From Oxytricha trifallax (taxonomy: Eukaryota; Ciliophora; Spirotrichea; Sporadotrichida; Oxytrichidae): DNA of 64,000 nt. The DNA is taken from contig ARYC01019479.1 in the NCBI GenBank assembly GCA_000711775.1, positions 25,918 through 89,917 on the forward strand. The letters run 5' to 3'. This document shows positions 13,020 through 23,719 of the stretch, piece after piece (position 1 is the first letter of the stretch; the number at the start of each line of letters is the position of its first letter). Under the pieces are notes generated by a model. The model saw nothing but the letters and a program-made list of their open reading frames with translations, searched no databases and was not told the DNA's origin. The position numbers and the translations under genes were made by a program.

Positions 13020-13645
13020 GGTGGGAGGCCACATCTGAACCAAAAAAATAATATTTGAACTAAAAGTGTTTTATAAGAGTTTAAATAAATTGGTGTACCT
13101 GCTCCGAGTAAATATGGTCTGAAAACACGAAAAAATTATTTTCAACCAAGAGAGATTTCTCCATACCATTGAAAATGCATAAAATGAGCCTAAGACTTAT
13201 CTTAAAATTACATATATTTTTTACATAATTTTTTTCTTCTCATTTTATTCAATTTTAATCTATATAACTTACTCAAATTCTAATTTATAGTAATCTTACA
13301 CAAATAATTTACATAAATGTTAAATTTATAATTAAAATAACTAATTTTATTATATTATTTTGTGTAAGATAACAATAAATTAGAATTTGAGTAAGTTATA
13401 TAGATTAAAATTGAATAAAATGAGAAGAAAAAAATTATGTAAAAAATATATGTAATTTTAAGATAAGTCTTAGGCTCAGTTTATGCATTTTCAATGCTAT
13501 GGAGAAATCTCTCGTAGTTGAAAATAATTTTTTTGTGTTTTCAGACCCTATTTTGACTCGGAGCAGGTTCACCAATTTATTTAAACTATTAAAAAACACT
13601 TTTGGTTCAAATATTATTTTTTCGGGTTCAGATGTGCCCCCCCCC
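13020..13645. mobile_element. 626-bp fold-back element with 9-bp target duplication
   Basis: Almost the whole element is one inverted repeat: the left half from GGTGGGAGGCCACATCTGAAC is mirrored by the right half ending GTTCAGATGTGCCCCC, around a short AT-rich centre near 13,330. The direct repeat GAAATAATG lies at 13,011-13,019 and again at 13,646-13,654, a 9-bp target-site duplication. Very long inverted repeats with 9-bp duplications are typical of Mutator-like fold-back MITEs. The arms differ at scattered positions, so the copy is not very young. There is no ORF. Confidence 0.92.
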
Positions 13646-13699
13646 GAAATAATGATTAGAACTAGGACTATCTGTTGAATTTAGCTTATTATATGTAGT

Positions 13700-14010
13700 C
13701 TCTATTGGAAAGTGAGGTAAAGGTCGTATTTATTATCTTTTTTTCCTATTTTTAAGAGTAGTTCTCCGAGATGATTGAAATCTCTTAGGTCAACTATGAA
13801 CTTAATGACTTTTTGTACCTCATTGATAGTTTTTGGGGGAAACAAGTTTAAGAAATAAGGAACCTTATAAGTGGGTAAGAGTCGTAATTGTAGAATTTGG
13901 AAGGGCCGCTTAACTCAGTGAGTCAATATTAAATGAGGATATATCTTAAATTTCTCCTTTTAAAGAGATTTATATTTTCTCAATGTTAACCGGCCTTTTA
14001 GAAGATAAAC
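13700..14010 (-). CDS. Coding segment, unknown product, possibly 3' part of the 14.4-16.1 kb gene
   Basis: On the minus strand a frame with SLKGEIQDISSFNIDSLSQ and LTHLQGSLFLKLVSPK changes by one base near 13,830 into VIKFIVDLRDFNHLGELL and KIGKKDNKYDLYL. The sequence is clearly protein-like but I do not recognise it. It lies on the same strand as, and downstream of, the intron-bearing gene at 14.4-16.1 kb, with a 0.4-kb AT-rich gap between them. The fold-back element ends 50 bp further on. Confidence 0.5.
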
Positions 14011-14417
14011 AATAAGTTCTCCGTACATCCTAAACCTAACTGTGCCTCAAACTTATCTTTATTTTAATATTGTATAAATATTATAATATTTTAATTATAA
14101 ATCTCGCATATGATCAATTTTATCTTTTTAAGAATAATTAAAATAAAAAATCTTTATTTAGACTCTTTACTTTTTTTAATAAAATATTATATTAGTTACA
14201 AGAATTTTCTCATTTATGTTCAAAAATAATTATGTATCGTTAAACACAATGAATAAGTAGTCTTTTATAAAATAAATTAATTTGCTAAAACCCCTAGAGT
14301 AATTTTTAAGGAATCGTGAGAATGATAAATTAATAACTGAACTTTTAATAAATTTATTAAGTGAAAAAATGAAACCCATTTAGGAGAAATACAAAAGTGG
14401 GTGGAAAATGAAAATAT

Positions 14418-16083
14418 GCTAAGCATAAATAATTAACAAGGAGTATCATCAGGGGCGGCCTCGACCTCGTCCATAATGCTGTCGAAAGGAGGGATGTACT
14501 TATTGGTCCTGATCTTATCATAGTAAGAGTCAATCTTGGCGATTCTAACGTTTGATTTCCTGCTAGTTTCTGGTGCAATGGGAGCACTCCATTTTCTATA
14601 ATCGAATTTAAGTTTTAAAATTTTAATTTTAATTAATTAAAATAGGGCAGCTATTTAAATTATAAATAAACTCTTAATTTAATCTATCAAACGATCAAAT
14701 TTTTAAACTTACAAAATCTCCCAGACTTTTTTGCCTACGATTTTTTTAGGGAATATTGAGCTAGTGGGGCGAACTTAAGGTCATTCGGTAGCCCTTTCAA
14801 AACTAGGAGGAATTTGGGCTCTCGGGGCACACAGCACAAGCTCTGGCGAAATTGCGCTCGATTTACTTTTTCCCTATAATTAAAATAAATGAAATATATA
14901 ATTAATTAATTAATTATTGATCCCCAATGGTAACTGGTAAAAAAACTTACCCCTAATAAGGCCTCCTAAAGGCTCAAGTGGCGAAGGCGTCCAAGGAATA
15001 GGCGAAGGCGCCGGTGAGCCAGCCCATGTCGACATTAAGCGTTAAAAATTATAGTCATCAGTGGTGCCTAGAATGTCCTTCTTCCTGAGTGGCTCAGGAA
15101 TGCAAGCATGTTTGATCTTGTGGTGTAAAAGCGTTCAGCGCTAATCAGTTTTCCCTCTATAGCTAAGAGAAATTCTCTAAACGATTTTGTAATAGCACCA
15201 GAGGAAATTCGTGAGGGTGAAGGGTGTCACTGGCCGAGGGGGGCTCTAATTTACATCTCCTGTAGGTCTTTATCAGCTGGTCTTTTGCTTGGCTTTTTCA
15301 AGATTTGTTGGTTATTAGGTTATTTTTTGAGTGATTATTAGGGATTTATTAGTTATTTCTTAGTTTGTTTTATTTTCCTAGTAATTCTTTCAGCTACCGA
15401 TGTAGTTCTGGACACAGGCAGCCCACTGAAGGGGAATCAGGCTAGGAATCGGAACATTTCAACCTGCATGCGCTGAGGGCGTCCGCTCCTGATCTTCAAT
15501 GTTTGAAGTGCTTATTGTCTGGTCCATCATGAAATCCTCAATGGCGGTTGAGGTTTTGTCAAGTATCTATTAGAGAGGGCCCCCACCTCTGACCTTAGGC
15601 GCGTCATTATCGTTGTGTTCCCTTCGTTACTCTCACGGTTGCTTCTCTAGTAAACTCTCCCTCCATCTCCTTCAAGTAGGCTATGTCGGTGTGAAAGTCC
15701 AGCTTACGGACTGATAGGTGGAGCTGAATACTGAGATCTAACATCTCCTGGTAGTGAGTGGTTACATTCCTGCCAAAGATGGTTTAGACCATGTCATCAA
15801 TCTCATTGTATGATCTGAGGACAAAGGATAGGTTGTCCAGCAGGCACCTGAGTCGCTTCCCGAAGATTTCTTCGTCAGGAATATATGAGGGCTCGAGTTA
15901 GGCGCGGAGGGTGGGCGGCAGCATGTGGGGATCGAGTTTAACAGATGAGGACGTTAGGAAAGGTATGATCCTGTGAGATAATTGATTCTCAGGGCTCAGG
16001 ATCTTGGTTTGGACTGGGGTGTAAATATAATAATAATTAAGGCTTAATATACTCAAATAAATTTTAATCAGATCAGGCCTCAA
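14418..16083 (-). CDS. Intron-bearing gene, unknown product
   Basis: A GC-richer island coding on the minus strand. The 5' part includes PHMLPPTLRAQLEPSYIPD, KRLRCLLDNLSFVLRSYNE and HTDIAYLKEMEGEF; the next part ISSGAITKSFREFLLAIEG, then after two introns KKIVGKKVWEIL, joined across the second to KWSAPIAPETSRKSNVRIA and TNKYIPPFDSIMDEVEAA. GTAAGT donors and AG acceptors bound introns at 14,874-14,950 and 14,596-14,712, and the reading frame is kept across both joins, which strongly supports this strand and frame. Frame breaks occur near 15,630 and 15,450, and in-frame TGA codons near 14,795 and 15,225. I recognise no family. It could be an expressed gene with assembly errors or a decaying germline copy. 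Confidence 0.6.
14596..14712 (-). other. Spliceosomal intron (117 bp)
   Basis: On the minus strand it begins GTAAGTTT at 14,712 and ends TATAG at 14,596. It is far more AT-rich than the flanking exons, and removing it joins KKVWEIL to KWSAPIAPE in one frame. Confidence 0.7.
14874..14950 (-). other. Spliceosomal intron (77 bp)
   Basis: On the minus strand it begins GTAAGTTTTTTT at 14,950 and ends ATTATAG at 14,874. Removing it keeps one open frame between the exons (QEALLG joined to GKSKSSAISPE). Confidence 0.65.
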
Positions 16084-16099
16084 AAGCTAGTATCTTTTT

Positions 16100-16940
16100 A
16101 ATTTTTAAAAGCACCCTATATATATATATTAGTACCTTAATAAAATTACTGAAAGCTACCAAATATTTATAATAATTAGAATACTATATTTATTTTAAAT
16201 TCGAATTCAACTTAATTCAAAAAATTACTATTGAGGTTTTATTTGTTGCCAATTATCCCACGATATTTTTAAATTTTAGACATAACTGCTTGATTAGTTA
16301 TTGAAATGTATAACTTTAAATCTCTAATGAATTGATTATCAGCTTTTAGTCTCTTTCTTAGTCTATCAATATTTACGGATAGAAGATAATTATTAATATA
16401 TGGAAAATATGAATCATCTGGCAAACTACAAACAATAACTCGTTAAAAATTCTGTTTCAATTACACCACTCAAACAGAGACTATTAAATATAATTTTACA
16501 TAACAATAAAAATTAATGATAAACGATAGCTTAACTTTCTTAGTTTAATTCATCTAGACTTATATCCACATAATTATCTTTGCAAATTGCTCTTTCTTGA
16601 TTAAGAATAACTATTCAATGTTAATCTAGAAATATATAGAACGTTATAATCATTAAAGATTTCTTTTCTTATTAGTATGTTTTAATTCTTCAAAAATCAG
16701 GAAAAAAACAAAGATTATAAATTAAAGATAACATATATAAGAATAATTCAAGGACTTCTAGAACTCTAAAATAGAGATTTAATCTCCAAATTTAATATAT
16801 AAATTTAATAATGTTTGCAAAGATTTTAATACTATTTGCATAGAAGAAGCTTAGATTTGTCAATATTCAAGATTTTTCAGAAATAAGTTGAAATTTATAT
16901 ACAAATTAATTAATTATAAATCAAATATGAAAATGTAAAT
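16100..16940. other. AT-rich intergenic DNA
   Basis: I see no supported gene, RNA or repeat in this stretch. Confidence 0.35.
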
Positions 16941-16941
16941 T

Positions 16942-17163
16942 ATGTTGACAAGCTGTGTGCTCATTAAAAATGTAAGTTACAATAAATATATTTCAAATTT
17001 AATTTTTATCGGAGTTGCACCTGGTAAGAGCACAAGTAGGACTGGACAGAAGACTTACTCAAAAAATGGAAATAATTTACACTCATGCATATATGAAGGA
17101 GAATGGAAAAATTGTAAGAAAATAATTAAGATATACAATGTCATTTCTATAATTCATATTTGA
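16942..17163 (+). CDS. MORN-repeat fragment, plus strand
   Basis: The frame contains YSKNGNNLHS followed by CIYEGEWKN, the core of a MORN repeat (Y-x-G-x-W-x-[DN]-G/x-K). MORN repeats bind membranes or scaffold proteins and are common in ciliates. The match stops at GTAAGA just after GEWKN (near 17,115), a plausible intron donor. GTAAGT at about 16,970 suggests another intron upstream, so the coding exon may only be about 17,010-17,115. The minus-strand segment at 23,506 shares K-N-G-N-x-YEGEWKN, so both may be parts or relatives of one gene family. Confidence 0.5.
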   Translation: MLTSCVLIKNVSYNKYISNLIFIGVAPGKSTSRTGQKTYSKNGNNLHSCIYEGEWKNCKKIIKIYNVISIIHI

Positions 17164-17338
17164 ACTATAATTAATTAGTTTGTGTTTAAATTTCAATTTA
17201 TTTAAAAATAATCTTGATCACTACTTTATTAAGGTTAACTATACTTACATATGTAAATATAGGGAATAAAGATTAAGCAATAAGAGTATTGAATGCAAAA
17301 TCAAGAAGTTAAAGAATAATCTCTATGGTAAATAAATA

Positions 17339-17750
17339 TTGGAGGAATACAATCGATTTAGGAAAATTAATTTAAATTAAATTAATTAAATATTAAAATC
17401 TTGGCAGTTATGAAACCCAAAATGACTCAAATTTCAAATCTAAATAGATTCTACGGTAGATCCCTCAATTTAAGCTGGACTTTTTTATTGGCAATATTCC
17501 TGAAGCATGCCATGAGCGAGATATTTTGATTTTGAGCTAACTCCCTAAACAGTAAAAGGGGTTTTTCTTGCTTGGGCTATGAGATAAATTCATTCTAGCA
17601 ATAGCAACCACTGACTTAATTTTAATGCGCTATCCAATGAGTATAATGAAGCCATGGTTTGGAGACATTTTCCAAAAATTAACTGAAGATATTTTATAAT
17701 TATTTTATTTAATTTAATTTAATTTCCCAAAATCGAATGTATTCCTATAA
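17339..17750 (-). mobile_element. MITE family M1, copy B (412 bp)
   Basis: Inverted relative to copies A and C. Termini TTGGAGGAATACAATCGATT and AATCGAATGTATTCCTATAA, flanked by TA. The interior carries the reverse complement of the copy A body (for example GATTCTACGGTAGATCCCTC). Non-coding. Confidence 0.9.
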
Positions 17751-18655
17751 TATAAATATAGATAAATTATTGAGTCTATATTATAAAGAGGAACGCATTA
17801 AACCGATCAAATTAAAATTAGCTGCATTATTTAGATTATCACACATCATTCACGCATTAAGTTATTAGTTAAATTATAGCAATCAAAGAAAATTTTAATT
17901 GTGGTTTATAAAATAAAATAAAAAACAAATTCATCCTTAAGGAAACTTTAAGGGTTTTTGAATTATCTAAAAATGGATAAATTAGGGAATTAAAATACAT
18001 AAAAATTAAAGTCACTATCATATAGATAATTAATTTGAGAAACGCTAGCAATCTTTGCATACATACGCTATGTTAGAAGAATAAATCAATAAAATACATT
18101 AATTACAAATCGCAAGATGAAAACAAGTTGCCTATATGCTTATAAATGCTTTATCTACTCTCCCTCCACAATCCTAAAATAATTCTTAATTTTATATGTG
18201 AAATTAATTCCATATGAAGTGTGCTTTGCATTTTAAGAATAGATGAATTAAGCAACTAACTATCCAAATAAAATGCAAGATAAAATTAATAATTAAAGAG
18301 AAGGAGAAATAATGGATCAAGGCAAACAATTACTGGATATTCATTTAGTAATTGGAGTTTAAAAAGTTAAATATTCAATAATAAGCAGTGAGGACACAAA
18401 AAAAGACATAAATATATGTTTTTGTTTTAAATTATAGATTGTTTGTTCAAATATTTACTTTATTAAATAACTTATATTTCTAAGGATTTAAATTTTATTC
18501 TTAAAAAATAAAAACTTTTCATTTCTAAAGAATAATAATGATTATTTACCTATATGAAACTGTATTTAAATGCCTTCCTGGTTCGACATATCACTTCGCC
18601 ACTAGCAATTATAATATTTTTGCATTTCTTTATTTCAATAGTATTTAACGAAATT
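17751..18655. other. AT-rich spacer between two M1 MITEs
   Basis: I find no supported gene here. A standard-code minus-strand ORF (17,869-18,060) is rich in Phe/Leu/Ile and looks like chance translation of A/T runs. Confidence 0.35.
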
Positions 18656-18659
18656 ATTA

Positions 18660-19072
18660 TTGTAGGAATACATTCAATTTGGGAAAATGAATTAAAATTA
18701 AATTAATTAAATGTATAAATCATTGCAGTTATGTTTTTAGAAAATGTCTTAAGCCCTGACAATATTATACTCTATGAATAGCCCATTAAAATTAAGACGG
18801 TGGTTGTTATTGTATTATGAATTTATCTCATCACTTAAGCGAGAAAAACTCCTTTTACTATTTTTGGGAGTGAGCTAAAAATCAAAATATCTCGCTTCTG
18901 AGATCATTCAAGAATATTGCCAATATTAAAGTCCACCTAAAATTGCAGGATCTACCGTAGAATCGACTCATATTTGAAATTTGAGCAACTATGGATTTAA
19001 TAACTTCCATGATTTATACATTTAATTAATTTACTTTTAATTCATATTCCCAAATTGAATGTATTACTACAA
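18660..19072 (+). mobile_element. MITE family M1, copy C (413 bp)
   Basis: Same orientation as copy A. Termini TTGTAGGAATACATTCAATT and AATTGAATGTATTACTACAA, flanked by TA. The interior is more diverged than A and B (for example GCCCATTAAAATTAAGACGG is kept). Non-coding. Confidence 0.9.
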
Positions 19073-19769
19073 TATTGTTATTTACACATAGAGGTTAACA
19101 GAACTAATGTTTGCTGAGAATGTGAGAAATATAATATTTTTCTGATCTATCTCTTTCTAAAAAAATGTTTCTTTAATTTCTGATGCAGCAAGAATCAATT
19201 TTGAATACTAGACAATGAGATATCTATTTAACTAAATTCTATCAGATATATTGTACAGTTTATTACTTTTAAATCTTCATCTAGAAGTTTCATAAATCGT
19301 ATTTGGAAGTTATAAGCTGTAGGGAAAGTCTACTCAAATGGCATGGTATTTAGAATAATAAGATTATTTGCATTACATCATCTCTTCCATTCTTCGTGTA
19401 AGCTTTATCAATTATCAAATACAAAATCCTTTGATTCAGAAGGATAAAATTTCTTCATATGTTTTTACTATTAGGAAAGAAATACAAACACGAGTTGCAG
19501 TCTTGATTTGTTAATCATCTAATTTTCCAGATTACGAGGGCTTCAGATTACAGTCTAAAATTTAAAAGAAACTATATTATTCCACTAAAATAGCCTCAGT
19601 ATTTCAGCTAATGTTATTCTAATCAACTTTCTGTTATCTTGTCTTTTTTATTTTATTGGGTATTCCAAAGCAAATCTTACTGCCCTAACATTCTTATCAG
19701 ATCTTATAAGAAAAGAAAACTCTTTTTAGTTTTTGTTCTATTAAAATAATAATAATAATAATAATAACA
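19073..19769. other. AT-rich DNA with an AAT microsatellite
   Basis: Contains a run of AAT/ATA units at about 19,747-19,768. No gene identified. Confidence 0.4.
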
Positions 19770-21140
19770 ATTAATCCACAGAGGAGCTAAGAAAATTCCT
19801 TATATGTGTATGCTTAATATATGCAGTATGCTCTTTTAAGAGTGAACTTTTGGTTTATAGTATAATGAATCTCGATCGTCTTCTTCCACTCCTTAATGTT
19901 TCATTTCTTGTTCTTTTGTTTTTTCTTTGAGGCTCTCTTATCTTGTTTAGTATTTGGATGTTGCCTCTTTTGTCTGTAAATTGAAATATATATCAAAATT
20001 TTGGTCTTTGTGTTGTAATGATGTTTTTTCTCTGAGTATAATTTTAGTCTAGTTATGAGAAGTTGTATGATATCTGTTTAATAAAGTAGACTTATCTTTT
20101 AGGCATTTTATATAGACCTTGTGCCTTTTACTGTAGGTTTCTAAATTAGTGTATAATACTATTTAGCCTTAATTGTCAGCTTCGCAGTTTTCATTATGAT
20201 TGAGCTGAAGATTTTAAGATTTCCCAAACTGTTTTGAGGCTATATTATTGATATTTATTATCACATCTTAGTATCTTAAAATATTTGTTATTTCTAAGCA
20301 AGAGACAGATTTTTATATTTTTGGATCTGTTTTTCTTAAAATAACTCTTATCTGTGCGAAGTTTCAAATCACATAGCATAAATCTTTGTTAATTGTGGAG
20401 ATTTATAGTAAGATACAAAATTCTCTGTTGTCTTATATTTAGTTTACCTTAAGTTATGGTATTTATATGGGTTTGATCCAATTGTTTTATATAGATAATA
20501 GTATTTTTATTGATAGTTATTTCAAATCAAATATTAATTAATTAGTTTATATTATTTAATTCCTAACCCGATTGGTGGTTTTCATCTTAAATCCCTATCT
20601 TTAAAATTTTGAATTTATTTTTTTATGATATTTCATCTGAGTCTGTTTTTATCTGAGTCTTAAATTATATAGTAGACTGAAAATTGTTGATTGAAGTAGT
20701 GTTGCCTTCCTTGTTGTAAACACTTAGTATTCTAACTGGTTTATCCATTTTTATATTGATTATTCAAAATTTTCTTCTTGATATTGTAAAATCTACAGAA
20801 TTTATTGAAACTGAATGATAAAGTTATGTCTCTATTCTGATATATTTTAATATGGAAAATCATTGTTTCTGTGATGTTCAGTTATTCTCAGTTGTTTTTG
20901 ATTAATATAAGAGTGTTTTTAACTAATTGTTTGAATTTATTTATTTCCACTAAGTTATGTATTATAACTCTGCTTGTTTTTAAATAAAGCATTATGTATT
21001 TATTATTTACTAAATAATTAAAGTTATTAAATTGTTTTTTTGCAATAAACTACTCTTTTATTTGCAGAGAGTGATCAGCTCCTACGGTTACTGCCTCTTC
21101 TTCTGTAACTTTTAAATTTATTTCTGTATGCAAATGGCCA
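19770..21140 (-). CDS. AT-rich gene, unknown product (UAR=Gln frame)
   Basis: I do not recognise this product. On the minus strand a Q-code frame at 21,130-20,660 includes EEEAVTVGADHSLQIKEQF and KIYQNRDITLSFSFNKFC with one TGA. An overlapping second frame continues through NREFCILLQISTINKDLCY, CEADNQGQIVLYTNLETYS, QESLKEKTKEQEMKHQ and VEEDDRDSLYYKPKVHS down to about 19,780, again with a single TGA. Asp/Glu/Lys-rich stretches argue for genuine coding. At least one frame change joins the two parts. No domain is visible. UAR codons are frequent as Gln. Confidence 0.45.
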
Positions 21141-22189
21141 TAATTGTTTTTAATGGGGTTTACAGATTTAATTTCTTTCATCAATTTCTTTTTGATTTGT
21201 TAAGTGAACAATTTCACAAATAGTAAGGATAATATTAAGATCTACACCAAACAAGTAGATTCTTAAGCTAATGGCAGCAGCCACTTAGACTGGGGAGAAG
21301 TCAACTCTATCAATTCTTAATTATCGTTAATCATTCAAATAAAATATATTTTAATGGATATTTTAATAATTCCATCCTTTAATTTTGTTAGGTAGTCTCT
21401 TAAATTAAAATCTTTATTTTTTAGTCAGAATAATAATTTTACTGTTTATTTTTAAAAGAAAATTAACTATTAAATAAGCTTCAAATTAATTAGACTTAAA
21501 TATTTATAATTTTAAACCGAAATCTTTTATTGCTGAATTAAATTAATTCTTTACTTAAAATATTTATTATTTAAATATATATCTTTCATTAGGGAACAAA
21601 AAAGAATCAACGAATAAAAGCAATATAAATCTATTAGAATTTATAAATTGATTCACTAAATTAAAATTTACTCATGTTCTCAAATAAAATTGATTTTATT
21701 AATATTAGTAGTGAATTATTGAATATTAATTGAAGGAGTAAATGACATCCCGAGAGTCCATAAATGAAGATGTGTATGTGTTTGTTATGATTAATATTTA
21801 TTTCTGATTGAGAAGCTCTTATTTATTCCTTCAAAGACTTATAGTCGTTGAATTCAAAACACAAAAAGACTTATAATTGCACGTAAAATTACAACTATAA
21901 AAATATAATGAGTCAAAATGACTAACTTATTAATAATGCAAAGTTTCTCGTGATTTTTAGGATATTTGAAAAGTTATAAAATATGTCTTTGAATTTTGAT
22001 GCTGCAAAATTTTCCCAGAAAAATATCTATGGCTACTTTAATAAATTAAAACTTAGCTATATTTTCTGAAAAATGTTAGTTTTTTCTAATTTTTCTAGCA
22101 ATAGTTGTTATAAGATATTATTTTGCTTCAAACGATGCATTGATAAAGCCTGCTTAGAAAAGTATAAATGAATAAATATTTTTTAAAAA
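21141..22189. other. AT-rich intergenic DNA
   Basis: I see no supported feature; plain AT-rich DNA between two coding islands of opposite strand. Confidence 0.35.
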
Positions 22190-23115
22190 GTACGCATTGG
22201 CGCCAGTGGCATTGAAGGGTCCAAACAATAATGTGGCAATCTTTCAATAACTATGATGCCTGGGACTATCTGACAAGATATGAGGATTGTATTAGCGCAT
22301 TTAAAGTAGTCTTTACTGCAAAATGAGTAAGATATGCATAATGTACAACATAATTTGAGATGATGCTGATGTTGTAATCGCAATGACTGAAAGAGGACTA
22401 TTAAACTTTCTTGAAATTTTAGGCTGTTCCATTAGGTGATTATAAGTAAAAAAGAAGCTTTGAAGCAGCAAGTGGATATGAAAATCATTGGTTGATATGG
22501 CAACAAATCAATAGCTAACAATAAAGTTTTTTAAATCAAGATGAACTAAATTGTTAAAATGTAGAAAATTCAAAGCCGTTTCTCTAGTATGAAAAAAGAC
22601 AAACTATCACTAGAAAAAAAAGATATTAGACAGGCAGGTAAACCAATTTATATTTGAGAATATCATCATTAGAACTATCCCAAAGATCAAGAGCTTTGAA
22701 AGGCTCAGGGTTAGAAGGATATGATAGCATAGGAGATCTCGTTGTCACATTATCTCGGATCCCATTTAATTGTCTAAGTCGGAAATTCCAATGTCTGAAA
22801 TCTTTTGTTCTGAATCGAATGATCCCGATCAGACTTTAAGTACTTCAAAGAGTGTCTCAAAAATTTATGCAAGCAAGTGAATCAGGGTGTCATTAGGGCT
22901 TATCCAGAAAATACAGGAGCGTTGAGATGCATAAGAGGTTGGAACTTCTGGTTGTCAGAAGTCGAGGAAATATAAATGGACTACCTCTAGTGCCCAATCA
23001 TATACATGCAAATGATTAGCAGCCTTCTGAGGTGATACTGCAGCATACAAGATAATCAGTCCAATAATTGAAGAGATAATGGTGAGAGGTCGTCACAAAG
23101 AGACCTTAAAACAGT
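22190..23115 (+). CDS. GC-richer coding island, unknown product, several frame changes
   Basis: I do not recognise this product. Plus-strand segments in order: ALAPVALKGPNNNVAIFQ, MRIVLAHLKQSLLQNEQ, VVIAMTERGLLNFLEILG, GDYKQKRSFEAASGYENHW, LELSQRSRALKGSGLEGYD, SKSEIPMSEIFCSESN, CLKNLCKQVNQGVIRAYPEN and ALRCIRGWNFWLSEVEEIQ. They follow each other directly but in changing frames (at least five changes in 0.9 kb), with no AT-rich gaps, so they are not separated by introns or ordinary IESs. GC is about 40%, well above the flanks. This pattern suits a decayed gene, or a gene disrupted by indel errors. Strand and coding nature are well supported; function is unknown. Confidence 0.55.
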
Positions 23116-23505
23116 TAATTTTTTAATATAGTCCTATTAATTAAACAGTTTAGAGATAAATTTTATTATTTTTTTCAAATTTGAAGAAATCAAAATCAAT
23201 GTGCAGGGTTAATTTAAAAATAATTTACAATTAAGAAAATGTTTTGCTTGTAGTATTTATTTGAATATTTCAGCATATTATTATTTTTGATAAAATTACG
23301 AGAGTAATTTTTTAAGAATTAGTAATTTATAAAGAGTCATCAATAAATTAAAAACTTAAATTAATGAATAAGAAAAAAATGGGTTTTAGAGAGAGGTCTT
23401 TCTCAAAGTATATCAGCTTCATCCATATAATGAGTAGTTAAAAATAATCTTTAATTTTCTTTTGCTTCCTTACCTGTTTTATTCAAAATCTATTATGTTT
23501 TGAAA

Positions 23506-23706
23506 TTATTTTGGTTTATCATTTTTCCATTCACCTTCATAACGATTTCCATTTTTTTTGCGATAGCTGTATTTTCTTGAAGAATTCTTTTTCTCTCTTG
23601 GACTATTTACTTTGTGATTTTTTCTTGATTTTTGAACTTTTTCTCTAGAATTCAAAAGAAACTCGCGCTGGAATACATTAGTTTGGAATATTTGAGATGA
23701 ACCCAA
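23506..23706 (-). CDS. MORN-repeat fragment, minus strand
   Basis: The frame is very basic (SREKVQKSRKNHKVNSPRE, KKNSSRKYSYRKKNGNR) and ends in YEGEWKNDKPK, the start of a MORN repeat. Read with UAR=Gln it would continue past the apparent stop for about 35 codons without further MORN signature. It looks like the exon or MDS that begins a MORN-repeat region. It resembles 16,942-17,163 on the other strand (K-N-G-N-x-YEGEWKN), so the two may derive from one family. The basic tract may be a linker or a nuclear-type signal; that is inference. Confidence 0.5.
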   Translation of the reverse strand: MGSSQIFQTNVFQREFLLNSREKVQKSRKNHKVNSPREKKNSSRKYSYRKKNGNRYEGEWKNDKPK

Positions 23707-23719
23707 ATTAATTGATATT

